In this document: positions 20,238 through 28,221 of the stretch, in pieces | How the letters are laid out: each line of letters opens with the position of its first letter | Position numbering within the stretch: the first letter of the stretch is position 1 | NCBI RefSeq assembly: GCF_001425055.1 | Contig: NZ_LMDK01000016.1 | Coordinates: forward strand, 471,803 to 535,802 | Length of the DNA: 64,000 nt | Source: Pelomonas sp. Root1237 | Lineage (GTDB): Bacteria > Pseudomonadota > Gammaproteobacteria > Burkholderiales > Burkholderiaceae_C | Direction of reading: 5' to 3' | Position numbers and translations under genes: made by a program | The notes under the pieces: generated by a model | The model's database searches: none | Seen by the model: the letters and a program-made list of their open reading frames with translations, nothing else | Told to the model about the DNA's origin: nothing

Positions 20238-20765
20238 ATGGACGTCTCGGGGCTTTTCGCCATCCACGTGTCGCCACTGGAGCTGATGCTGCGGGGCACG
20301 CTGATGTACTGGTTCCTGCTGCTGATCTTTCGCTTCGTGCTGCGGCGCGACCCCGGCTCCTTCGGCGTCGCCGACGTCCTGATGGTGGTCGTGATCGCAG
20401 ATGCCTCGCAGAACGCCATGTCGGGCAGCTACGACACAGTGGCCGAGGGCTGGATCCTGGTCGCTACGCTGGTGTTCTGGAACTATGCGCTGGACTGGGC
20501 CAGTTGCCGCTGGCCCCTCGTGCACAAGCTCACCGAGCCTGCGCCACTGCAGCTCGTCAAGGCGGGGCGCGTGCTGGGCCGCAATCTGCGCAAGGAGTTC
20601 CTGACGCGCGAGGATCTGGAGGCCCAATTGCGCCAGGCTGGCGTCGAGGACGTCGGCGCGGTGCGGGCGGCCTACCTGGAGGGCGACGGCAAGTTGTCGG
20701 TACTGCGATACGACGAGAAGAAGCCTGCCCGCCGGGACAAGGACGAAGGGCCGCCCGGCACATGA
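20238..20765 (+). CDS. DUF421 (YetF-type) membrane protein
   Basis: A 175-residue inner-membrane protein. ATG 20238 has GAGGAGG directly upstream at good spacing. The N-terminal half has about three membrane helices (residues ~10-95) with the family core GVADVLMVVVIADASQNAM. The soluble C-terminal domain (~100-165) contains LVKAGRVLGRNLRKEFLTREDLEAQLRQAGVEDV and VRAAYLEGDGKLSVL, the DUF421 pattern. Function is unknown; Bacillus relatives are linked to spore or stress physiology. Its TGA overlaps the ATG of the following hybrid kinase, which implies translational coupling. Confidence 0.85.
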   Translation: MDVSGLFAIHVSPLELMLRGTLMYWFLLLIFRFVLRRDPGSFGVADVLMVVVIADASQNAMSGSYDTVAEGWILVATLVFWNYALDWASCRWPLVHKLTEPAPLQLVKAGRVLGRNLRKEFLTREDLEAQLRQAGVEDVGAVRAAYLEGDGKLSVLRYDEKKPARRDKDEGPPGT

Positions 20766-22831
20766 CGTCGGACGAGACACGGGCACACTGCCTGCCCCTG
20801 GACCGCCCTCAACACGGAAGGACGAACTTGAAAGTCGATGACGAAGGCCTGCAGCGCAGCGAGGAGCGTTTTCGCCTGCTGGTGGACAGCGTGCGCGACT
20901 ATGCGATCTTCATGCTGGATCCCGCCGGCCATGTGCTGACCTGGAACGCCGGCGCCGAACGCTTCAAGGGATACAAGGCGGACGAGATCATCGGCAGCCA
21001 TTTCTCGCGGTTCTACCCGCCGGAGGCGCTGGCCCGGCAGCTGCCTGCTCATGAACTCGAGATGGCCGCGCGCGAAGGCGCCTTCGAGGACGAGGGTTGG
21101 CGCGTGCGCAAGGACGGCTCGCTGTTCTGGGCCAATGTCGTCATCACGGCGATGCGCGACCCGACGGGACGGTTGGTGGGTTTCGCCAAGGTCACGCGTG
21201 ACCTGACGCAAAGGCGCAACCACGAGGAGGCGCTCAAGCGCAGCGAGGAGCGTTTCCGGCTGTTGGTCGAGGGCGTGGCCGACTACGCCATCTTCATGCT
21301 GGACGTGAATGGCCGCGTGGCGTCCTGGAACGAAGGCGCGCAGCGCATCAAGGGCTATGCCGCCGAGGACATCCTGGGCGAGCATTTCTCCATCTTCTAC
21401 CCGCCCGAAGTGCGCGCAAGCGGTTGGCCCGAATACGAGCTGCAGCAGGCCCAGGAGATCGGGCGTTTCGTCGACACGGGCTGGCGGCTTCGCAAGGACG
21501 GCACGAGCTTCTGGGCCCAGGTGAGCATCACGGCGCTGCGGGACGAGACCGGGCAGTTGATCGGCTACGCCAAGCTGACGCGCGACCTGACGGCCAGCAT
21601 GCGCATCGAGGCCATGGAAATCGCCAACCGCGAACACGAGGAAATCCTGGACGCCGAGCGCAATGCGCGCATTGCCGCCCAGCGCGCCACGCGCATCAAG
21701 GACGAGTTCCTCGCCACGCTGTCGCACGAACTGCGCACGCCGCTGACGGCCATCCTCGGCTGGACCCAGGTGCTGCTGCGGGCCAAGCCGGGCGATGAGC
21801 GCGTCAATCTGCAGCGCGCCATCGAGGTCATCGATCGCAATGCGCGTGCCCAGGTGCAGCTCATCGACGACCTGCTGGACCTGAACCGCATCATGACCGG
21901 CAAGCTGAGGCTGGACCTGCAGCAACTGAGCATGGCCAACGTCATCCAGGCGGCCGTCGAAACCGTCACTCCGTCAGCATCGGCCAAGGGGGTGGAGCTG
22001 CAATCCCTGCTGGATACCGGCCCGGCCATGGTCAACGGTGACAGCGGACGGTTGCAGCAGGTGGTGTGGAACCTGCTGAACAACGCCATCAAGTTCACGC
22101 CCGCGGGCGGCCGGGTGCAGGTGCTGCTGCAGCGCGTCAACTCCCAGGTGGAATTCAGTGTCAGCGACACCGGCATCGGCATCCCAGCCGCCTTCCTGCC
22201 TCAGGTGTTCGATCGCTTCACACAACAGGACGGTTCCACCTCGCGGGCCCACGGCGGCCTGGGCCTGGGCCTGGCGATCTGCAAGCAGCTCATCGAACTG
22301 CACGGGGGCAACATCCGCGCCGAGAGCGCCGGCGAGGGCCGGGGCGCGAGCTTTTTCGTCAGGTTGCCGCTGTCCGCCCTGCAGGCGGCCGGAGAGCGTG
22401 ACGAGGATCCTGCCTCTGCCGATGCGCGGGCCAGCGAGAATCTCGCCCTCCCCAAGCTGGACGGCGTGCACATCTTCGTGCTGGACGACGAGCAGGACAC
22501 ACGCAGCCTGCTGTGCCGCATCCTGGAGGATCAGGGAGCCCGGGTGGTGGCCTTTGCCTCGGCGCAGGAGTTGCTCAAGGCCGTCCAGCTGTCACGGCCG
22601 ACCGTCATCGTCAGCGATGTGGGCATGCCCGGCGTGGACGGCTATCAGATGATCCGTACCTTGCGGGCGACCGAGACGCGGAACTCCCGCATCCCCGCCT
22701 TGGCCCTCACGGCCTTCGCCCGGGCCGAGGACCGCAAGCGCTCGCTGCTGGCCGGCTTCCAGGCCCATCTGGCCAAGCCTTTCGACGTGGCCGAGCTCAT
22801 CCTGCTGGTGGCCAATCTGGCCGAGAAATAG
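20762..22831 (+). CDS. hybrid histidine kinase with two PAS domains and receiver
   Basis: A 689-residue cytoplasmic sensor. The two PAS domains (~32-150 and ~160-278) are clearly duplicated: both read RSEERFRLLV..V.DYAIFMLD and later W.LRKDG..FWA. The HisKA phospho-acceptor is H322 in ATLSHELRTPLTAILGW. The ATPase domain (~395-535) has N, G1 and G2 boxes (NLLNNAIKF, DTGIGIP, GGLGLGLAICKQL). The receiver (~568-685) has D619 in VSDVGMPGVDG and K672. There is no membrane segment. ATG 20762 overlaps the DUF421 stop; an in-frame TTG at 20828 has a better Shine-Dalgarno (GGAAGGA) and could be the true start, 22 residues later. No response regulator is adjacent. Confidence 0.9.
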   Translation: MTSDETRAHCLPLDRPQHGRTNLKVDDEGLQRSEERFRLLVDSVRDYAIFMLDPAGHVLTWNAGAERFKGYKADEIIGSHFSRFYPPEALARQLPAHELEMAAREGAFEDEGWRVRKDGSLFWANVVITAMRDPTGRLVGFAKVTRDLTQRRNHEEALKRSEERFRLLVEGVADYAIFMLDVNGRVASWNEGAQRIKGYAAEDILGEHFSIFYPPEVRASGWPEYELQQAQEIGRFVDTGWRLRKDGTSFWAQVSITALRDETGQLIGYAKLTRDLTASMRIEAMEIANREHEEILDAERNARIAAQRATRIKDEFLATLSHELRTPLTAILGWTQVLLRAKPGDERVNLQRAIEVIDRNARAQVQLIDDLLDLNRIMTGKLRLDLQQLSMANVIQAAVETVTPSASAKGVELQSLLDTGPAMVNGDSGRLQQVVWNLLNNAIKFTPAGGRVQVLLQRVNSQVEFSVSDTGIGIPAAFLPQVFDRFTQQDGSTSRAHGGLGLGLAICKQLIELHGGNIRAESAGEGRGASFFVRLPLSALQAAGERDEDPASADARASENLALPKLDGVHIFVLDDEQDTRSLLCRILEDQGARVVAFASAQELLKAVQLSRPTVIVSDVGMPGVDGYQMIRTLRATETRNSRIPALALTAFARAEDRKRSLLAGFQAHLAKPFDVAELILLVANLAEK

Positions 22832-22839
22832 CGCGCGCC

Positions 22840-24264
22840 TCAGTACTCGTCACGCTCCACACCCACATACCCAGGTGCGAGGTTCTCAAACTTGGTGTGC
22901 ATGCGCTGGAACATCAGCTTGACTGTCCCGACCGGGCCATTACGCTGTTTCGCAATAATGATCTCAGCCACGCCCGGCTCCTTGCACTCGTCCTTCGTGT
23001 AGTACTCATCACGGTAGATGAACATGATGATGTCAGCGTCCTGCTCGATGGCGCCGGACTCACGCAGGTCGGACATCATCGGCCGCTTGTCGGGCCGCTG
23101 CTCCACCGAGCGGTTCAGCTGCGACAGGGCGATGACGGGGCACTTCAGCTCCTTGGCCAGGGCCTTCAGGCCGCGCGAGATCTCGCCCAGCACCGTCGCG
23201 CGGTTTTCCTCGCTGCCGCCGCCATTGCCGCTCATCAGCTGCAGATAGTCGATGACGATCAGGCCGAGCTGGCCGCAGATGCGCGCCTGGCGGCGTGCAC
23301 GGGCGCGCACCTCACTGGGCGACAGGCCGGGGCTCTCGTCGATGAAGATGCTGGCCTTGCCGAGCTTGTCGACGGCCTCCGACAGGCGCCCCCATTCGTC
23401 GTCCTTCAGCTGGCCGGTGCGCAGATGGCTCTGGTCGATGCGGCCGATCGAACCGACCATACGCAACGCGAGCTGTGCGGCACCCATTTCCATCGAGTAG
23501 ATGACGACGGGCAGGCCTTCGTTGATGGCGACGTTCTCGGCGATGTTGACCGCGAACGCGGTCTTGCCCATGGACGGGCGCGCGGCCAGCACGATGAGGT
23601 CGCCGCCCTGCAGGCCGGCGGTCTGGCGGTCCAGGTCGTAGAAACCGGTGCGCACGCCGGTCACGTCCTGGGCGCCGCTCTCGGCCAGCTCGTTGACGCG
23701 GTCGATCAGCTGCACAACGAGCTGGTCCATGCTCTGGAAACCCTGGCGGCTGCGCGAGCCCTCCTCGCCGATGCGGAAGATCTTGCCTTCGGCCTCGTCC
23801 AGGATCTGCGAGACGGCACGGCCCTGCGGATTCATCGCGGCGGTCGCGATCTCGTCGCTGGTGGCCACCAATTTGCGCAGGATGGCCCGCTCGCGAACGA
23901 TCTCGGCATAACGGCGCAGGTTGGCGGCGCTCGGCACGCTCTGGGCCAGCGCATTCAGATAGGCCAGGCCGCCGCATTCCTCGGCGCGCCCCACCGAGGT
24001 CAGTTCGTCAAAGACGGTGACGACGTCGGCCGGCTTGCCCGCATTGATCAGCTTGCCGACCGCTGCGTATACATGCTTGTGCTCGAAGCGATAGAAGTCG
24101 GTCTCGGTCAGCAAGTCGGCCGCCTTGTCCCAGGCCGAGTTGTCGATCAGCAGGCCACCGAGCACGCTCTGCTCGGCCTCGACCGAGTGCGGCGGCACAC
24201 GCAGGCGTGCGACCTCATCGTCATACGGCGCTGCGGAAGAAGAAGCAGGAAAGATCGCGGACAT
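22840..24264 (-). CDS. dnaB: replicative DNA helicase DnaB
   Basis: Hexameric helicase that unwinds the replication fork and binds primase. The protein has 474 residues from ATG 24264, giving MSAIFPASSSAAPYDDEVAR then LRVPPHSVEAEQSVLGGLL, the usual N-terminal domain. The RecA-like domain shows Walker A ARPSMGKTAFAVNIAENVA, Walker B LIVIDYLQLM, and the DnaB loop DLRESGAIEQDADIIMFIYR. The frame is open further upstream but without a start site. It has no intein. A perfect DnaA box lies four bases before the start codon. Confidence 0.98.
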   Translation of the reverse strand: MSAIFPASSSAAPYDDEVARLRVPPHSVEAEQSVLGGLLIDNSAWDKAADLLTETDFYRFEHKHVYAAVGKLINAGKPADVVTVFDELTSVGRAEECGGLAYLNALAQSVPSAANLRRYAEIVRERAILRKLVATSDEIATAAMNPQGRAVSQILDEAEGKIFRIGEEGSRSRQGFQSMDQLVVQLIDRVNELAESGAQDVTGVRTGFYDLDRQTAGLQGGDLIVLAARPSMGKTAFAVNIAENVAINEGLPVVIYSMEMGAAQLALRMVGSIGRIDQSHLRTGQLKDDEWGRLSEAVDKLGKASIFIDESPGLSPSEVRARARRQARICGQLGLIVIDYLQLMSGNGGGSEENRATVLGEISRGLKALAKELKCPVIALSQLNRSVEQRPDKRPMMSDLRESGAIEQDADIIMFIYRDEYYTKDECKEPGVAEIIIAKQRNGPVGTVKLMFQRMHTKFENLAPGYVGVERDEY

Positions 24265-24267
24265 GCC

Positions 24268-24276
24268 TGTGGATAA
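24268..24276 (-). promoter_or_regulatory. DnaA box in the dnaB translation-start region
   Basis: TGTGGATAA on the plus strand is TTATCCACA on the dnaB strand, the perfect DnaA 9-mer, three bases away from the dnaB ATG. Bound DnaA would cover the ribosome-binding region of the gene. Confidence 0.6.
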
Positions 24277-24330
24277 AGCTGTGAACGAACTGGGAGCAGA
24301 CGGTGGACGAAGCGGGAAAACTCGTCCCAG

Positions 24331-24395
24331 AAAAACCAAAGGCCGAAACCCTGTGGGGCCTCGGCCTTCTTCAATGTTGCGGCGTCAGACGCCGC
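24331..24395 (-). terminator. terminator of the rpsF-priB-rpsR-rplI operon
   Basis: Read on the minus strand, AAGGCCGA (24368-24361) pairs with TCGGCCTT (24346-24339) and is followed by five T residues (24335-24331). A second hairpin GCGGCGT/ACGCCGC (24379-24395) lies just before it. Both are downstream of rplI and upstream of dnaB. Confidence 0.8.
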
Positions 24396-24419
24396 AGCGC
24401 AAGGGCGCTTACTCCGACG

Positions 24420-24872
24420 TTACTCGGCTTCAGCAACCACCTGGACGGTGATCTCGACCACGACGTCGGTGTGAGCCGCGACCTGGACCGGGAACTCGCC
24501 GACGGTCTTCAGCGGACCGTTGGGCAGACGCACCTGCGACTTGGCGATGGCGCTGCCAGACTTGGTCAGCGCTTCGGCCACGTCGGCGTTGGTCACGGAG
24601 CCGAACAGGCGGCCGTCAACGCCAGCCTTCTGGGCGATGCGCACGGTCTTGCCAGCGATGGCTTCACCCAGCTTTTGGGCTTCGGCCAGCTTGGCAGCAG
24701 CAGCCTTTTCGAGCTCTGCGCGGCGGACTTCGAATTCCTTGATCGCGGCCTCGGTGGCGCGGCGCGCCTGCTTGGTCGGGATCAGGAAGTTGCGGGCATA
24801 ACCGTCCTTGACCTTGACGACGTCGCCGAGGTTGCCGAGGTTGGATACTTTTTCGAGCAGGATCACTTGCAT
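24420..24872 (-). CDS. rplI: 50S ribosomal protein L9
   Basis: Protein of the large ribosomal subunit near the L1 stalk. The 150-residue length is standard. The N-terminal RNA-binding domain is [19 protein letters not shown] followed by [11 protein letters not shown], joined by the long Ala/Glu/Lys helix (~40-75) to the C-terminal domain [20 protein letters not shown]. It is the last gene of the rpsF-priB-rpsR-rplI operon, 12 bases after rpsR. Confidence 0.99.
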   Translation of the reverse strand: MQVILLEKVSNLGNLGDVVKVKDGYARNFLIPTKQARRATEAAIKEFEVRRAELEKAAAAKLAEAQKLGEAIAGKTVRIAQKAGVDGRLFGSVTNADVAEALTKSGSAIAKSQVRLPNGPLKTVGEFPVQVAAHTDVVVEITVQVVAEAE

Positions 24873-24884
24873 GTCGTCAGCTCC

Positions 24885-25175
24885 TTAGACCTTGTGCTGG
24901 TCGCTGTACGGCAGCAGGGCCAGGAAGCGCGCACGCTTGATGGACACCGTCAGCTGACGCTGGAAGAAGGCGCGCGTGCCGGTCAGGCGAGCGGGCGTGA
25001 TCTTGCCGTTTTCGGAGATGAAATCGCGCAGCGTGTCGATGTCCTTGTAGTCGATCTGCTCGACACCGGCGACGGTGAAGCGGCAGAAACGCTTGCGACG
25101 GAACAGCAACGATTGTTGGTTGCGCTTGGGCTTCTTGTCTTTGGAGAAGCGACCTTTACCACGTGGCGGGGGCAT
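24885..25175 (-). CDS. rpsR: 30S ribosomal protein S18
   Basis: Small-subunit protein that pairs with S6 on the platform. It has 96 residues, with [20 protein letters not shown] and [19 protein letters not shown] as the S18 signature. The N-terminus is extended and basic ([20 protein letters not shown]). AGAGG lies before the start. It sits between priB and rplI. Confidence 0.99.
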   Translation of the reverse strand: MPPPRGKGRFSKDKKPKRNQQSLLFRRKRFCRFTVAGVEQIDYKDIDTLRDFISENGKITPARLTGTRAFFQRQLTVSIKRARFLALLPYSDQHKV

Positions 25176-25220
25176 AGAGGACCTCTGTTAAATCTATCCG
25201 GATTCAATCAATTCCGGGTT

Positions 25221-25514
25221 CTAGGAAGCAGCGGGTTCGATCACGGTGACGTGGGCGATGAAGCCCCGGCCGTTGCGCTGATGGGTCAGGAAACCGCGGA
25301 AGACCGCGATGCCACCGACTCCCAGCGCCTGCAACTGCTTGGCCACCTCGCCCACCGCAACCGCTTTGATCTCCAGCGAGATCTTGCGCGGCTTGCCGGC
25401 TTCGATGACTTCGGACTCGGCCTTGAGGCTTGCGTCCAGGGCCATCAGCCCGGCGGGTGTGTAGCGAACTTGTCCGAGTTGCTGGATCTGCGCCTGGAGG
25501 TGAAGCTGGTTCAC
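25221..25514 (-). CDS. priB: primosomal replication protein PriB
   Basis: A single-stranded DNA-binding OB-fold dimer that helps PriA reload DnaB at stalled forks. It has 97 residues from a GTG start (25514). It begins MNQLHLQAQIQQLGQVRYTP and ends VFRGFLTHQRNGRGFIAHVT, the PriB arrangement. Its place between rpsF and rpsR is the conserved location in beta- and gammaproteobacteria. Confidence 0.95.
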   Translation of the reverse strand: MNQLHLQAQIQQLGQVRYTPAGLMALDASLKAESEVIEAGKPRKISLEIKAVAVGEVAKQLQALGVGGIAVFRGFLTHQRNGRGFIAHVTVIEPAAS

Positions 25515-25564
25515 GCCAGGGGCACGCTGCTCGAAAAACCTGGTTCTTTAGCGATGACCTGTGC

Positions 25565-25930
25565 TCAGGCCGCTTCTTGCGGTTGCGGCGCCTTGCGGGC
25601 TTCTTCGCGCTCGACGGCCTTCATCATGACCGAGGGGGTCGCGATGGCCTTGTCCTGAACCACGGTGAGGTGGCGCAACACGGCGTCGTTGAAGCGGAAG
25701 CCGGTCTCGAGTTCAGCCAGGACTTCCTTGCTGCACTCGATGTTCAGGCACAGGTAATGGGCCTTGGCGAGCTTCTGGATCAGGTAAGCCATCTGGCGAC
25801 GGCCCCAGTCCTCAACTCGGTGCACGACACCACCACCGGTGGTGATCAGGCCCTTGTAGCGCTCCAGCATGGCCGGAACTTGTTCGCTTTGATCCGGATG
25901 GATCAGCAGAACGATTTCGTAGTGACGCAT
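25565..25930 (-). CDS. rpsF: 30S ribosomal protein S6
   Basis: Small-subunit platform protein that binds S18. It has 121 residues. [20 protein letters not shown] opens the protein, and [20 protein letters not shown] is the conserved centre. The start has a strong AAGGAG six bases upstream. It is the first gene of its operon, with a promoter at 26025-26053. Confidence 0.99.
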   Translation of the reverse strand: MRHYEIVLLIHPDQSEQVPAMLERYKGLITTGGGVVHRVEDWGRRQMAYLIQKLAKAHYLCLNIECSKEVLAELETGFRFNDAVLRHLTVVQDKAIATPSVMMKAVEREEARKAPQPQEAA

Positions 25931-26024
25931 ATTTACTCCTTGTGGATTCCAGCCCGACAGGGTTGCCGGTCTGAGGAAGCCGCGCCACGGCGTCTACACG
26001 CGGTACGGCAAGGGGGAACCAAGG

Positions 26025-26053
26025 ATTCTAGCCCGGAAGGGGTGAATGACCAA
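26025..26053 (-). promoter_or_regulatory. sigma-70-type promoter of the rpsF operon
   Basis: On the minus strand, TTGGTC (26053-26048) and TAGAAT (26030-26025) are 17 bases apart, about 95 bases before the rpsF start. The -10 matches five of six consensus bases; the -35 matches only the first three. Confidence 0.55.
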
Positions 26054-26078
26054 ATCGCCGCCCCTTCACTCTCGTTGA

Positions 26079-28148
26079 TCAGGCCACCGGCCGACTGCGC
26101 AGCTTGTCGACGAAATCACGATCGCGCTGGCTGGGCGCGGCTGTCAGCAGGCTGACGAGGGCCAGGACCAGCGCACCGGCGGGCACGCCGAAGAGGCCGG
26201 CCGAGGCCGGCTGGATGCCCCAGATCAATGTCGCCGGGCCGGGCAGGCCGATCAGAGCCCGCGCGCCGGGGTGGGCGATGACGAGATAGATCAGGCAGAC
26301 GACGAGGCCGGTCAACATGCCCACCAGGGCGCCAGCGCGGTTGGCGCGACGCCAGAACACGCCGGCGACCAGGGCCGGGAAAAAGGTCGAGCCGGCGATG
26401 GAGAAAGCGGCCGTGACGACGGCCAGGATGTCCGCCGGCCGGCTGGATGCCACCGCCGCCGCCGCCAGCGCTGCCGCCAGCAGCAAGGCCTTGGACAGCG
26501 TGACCCGCCGCGTGCGCGAGGCCTCGGGGTTGATGGCCTTGTAGTAAAGGTCGTGGGACAGCGCGCTGGAGATGGCCAGCAGCAGGCCGTCTGCGGTGGA
26601 CAGCGCCGCCGCCAGCCCACCGGCTGCCACCATGCCCGAGATGACATAGGGCAGGCCGCCCAGCTCGGGCATGACCAGCATGACGAGATCGGGGTGCAGG
26701 CGCAGTTCGCCCAGTTGCAGGCGGCCATCACCGTTCAGGTCCACGGCCGACAACAGGGTCGGGTCGACGCGCTGCCATTGGCGTATCCAGGCAGGCAGCT
26801 GGTCGAAGGACGTACCCACCAGGCTGTTGAAGACCTCGGTCTTGACCATGACGGCCAGGGCCGGCGCCGTCAGATAGAGCAGGCAGATGAAGACCAGGGA
26901 CCAGGCCACCGACTGGCGCGCCGTCGCGACGGAGCTGGTCGTGTAGTAGCGCGTCAGCAGATGCGGCAGGCCGGCCGTACCGACCATCAGGCAAAAGGCC
27001 AGGGCGATGAAGTTGCGGCGTGCCGCGCTGGCCTGCTCGCGCTCGGGCGGGCTGCCGTCGGGGTTGCCTGCAAAGGGCTGCATATGGGGCACGAGGCCGG
27101 ACAGCGGCTGGGCGAGCTGAGCCTCCCCCGCCTGCTCGCGCCGCCAGCGCTCCTCGGCCTCGGGGGCTGTGCGCGGCAGCGCGGCGCGCTGCTTCTCGGC
27201 GGCCTGGATGCGGGCCAGCGGCGCGCCCTCGGCCTTTAGCGCGGCGACCTGAGCGGCCGCCCTGCCCTGCTCGTCGGCCAGCGCCTGGGGCACGTCGGCC
27301 AGGCGCGCGGCGGCTGCATCGGCACGCCGCTGGTGGATGGCGCGTACCTGCAGCTCGCCCGGATCGCGCATCAGCTCACGCTCGCGCTCGGCCAGTTGAT
27401 GCAGCTGCTGGCCGTAGACGAGCTGCGGCAGGGGCCAGCCGGTCTGCTTGACGCTGAGCCAGATGACCGGCACCAGGTAGGCCAGGATCATGATCAGGTA
27501 CTGGGCCACCTGGGTCCAGGTGACGGCACGCATGCCGCCCAGGAAGGAGCAGACCAGCACGCCGCCCAGGCCGACGAAGACGCCGACCTCGAAGCCCAGG
27601 CCGGTGAGCCGCGTCGTGATGAGGCCGACGCCGTAGATCTGTGCGACCAGGTAGACGAAGGACACCAGGATGGCGGCACCGGCTCCCACCAGCCGCAAGG
27701 CGCGGCTGTCGAAGCGTTCGGCGAGGAAGTCCGCCAGCGTGAATTGCCCGAAGCGACGCAGATAGGGCGCGATGCACAGCGCCACGAGAACGAAGCCACC
27801 CGTCCAGCCCAACACATAGGCCAGGCCCGCGTAGCCGCTGGCGTAGAGCGTGCCGGCCAGGCCGATGAAGGTGGCCGCGCTCATCCAGTCGGCGCCCGCT
27901 GCCATGCCGTTGTACAGCGGCGGCACGCGCCGGCCGGCGACGAAGTATTCGGCCGGGTCGGTGGTGCGGCAAAGGATGCCGATGACGGCGTAGACGGCGA
28001 CAGTCGCGCCGAGGAAGGTGTAGCCGATCCAGACCTTGGGCAGGCCGCGCTGCTCGCCCAGGCCCAGGCCGACCACCAGGGCGATGAAGCTCAGTGCGAA
28101 CAGGAAATAGCGGCGGCGCAGGGGGCTGGCGGACACGGCCGCGATCAT
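26079..28148 (-). CDS. sodium/solute symporter (VC_2705-like) with soluble insert and EF-hand
   Basis: A 689-residue inner-membrane transporter of the SSS family, related to acetate permease ActP. About 13 membrane helices carry the hallmarks YFVAGRRVPPLYNGMAAGAD and STADGLLLAISSALSHDLYY, the latter near the sodium site. It is about 140 residues longer than ActP. Residues ~245-375 form a charged Ala/Glu/Arg-rich helical insert. A second loop holds DLNGDGRLQLGE (residues 470-481), a complete EF-hand calcium loop. The substrate is probably a short organic acid (inference). The upstream ppsA terminator ends seven bases before the ATG and no Shine-Dalgarno is visible. The small DUF4212 subunit often paired with this family is not adjacent. 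Confidence 0.88.
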   Translation of the reverse strand: MIAAVSASPLRRRYFLFALSFIALVVGLGLGEQRGLPKVWIGYTFLGATVAVYAVIGILCRTTDPAEYFVAGRRVPPLYNGMAAGADWMSAATFIGLAGTLYASGYAGLAYVLGWTGGFVLVALCIAPYLRRFGQFTLADFLAERFDSRALRLVGAGAAILVSFVYLVAQIYGVGLITTRLTGLGFEVGVFVGLGGVLVCSFLGGMRAVTWTQVAQYLIMILAYLVPVIWLSVKQTGWPLPQLVYGQQLHQLAERERELMRDPGELQVRAIHQRRADAAAARLADVPQALADEQGRAAAQVAALKAEGAPLARIQAAEKQRAALPRTAPEAEERWRREQAGEAQLAQPLSGLVPHMQPFAGNPDGSPPEREQASAARRNFIALAFCLMVGTAGLPHLLTRYYTTSSVATARQSVAWSLVFICLLYLTAPALAVMVKTEVFNSLVGTSFDQLPAWIRQWQRVDPTLLSAVDLNGDGRLQLGELRLHPDLVMLVMPELGGLPYVISGMVAAGGLAAALSTADGLLLAISSALSHDLYYKAINPEASRTRRVTLSKALLLAAALAAAAVASSRPADILAVVTAAFSIAGSTFFPALVAGVFWRRANRAGALVGMLTGLVVCLIYLVIAHPGARALIGLPGPATLIWGIQPASAGLFGVPAGALVLALVSLLTAAPSQRDRDFVDKLRSRPVA

Positions 28149-28154
28149 GGCAAT

Positions 28155-28190
28155 AAAAAGCCCGGATTCCCCTTACGGAGAACCCGGGCT
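28155..28190 (-). terminator. intrinsic terminator of ppsA
   Basis: On the minus strand AGCCCGG (28190-28184) pairs with CCGGGCT (28165-28159), with extra pairing inside the 18-base loop, and TTTTTA follows. It lies just after the ppsA stop and just before the symporter ATG. Confidence 0.8.
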
Positions 28191-28221
28191 GGTCGTCAAT
28201 CGCGAAGACTTGCTTGGCGCT

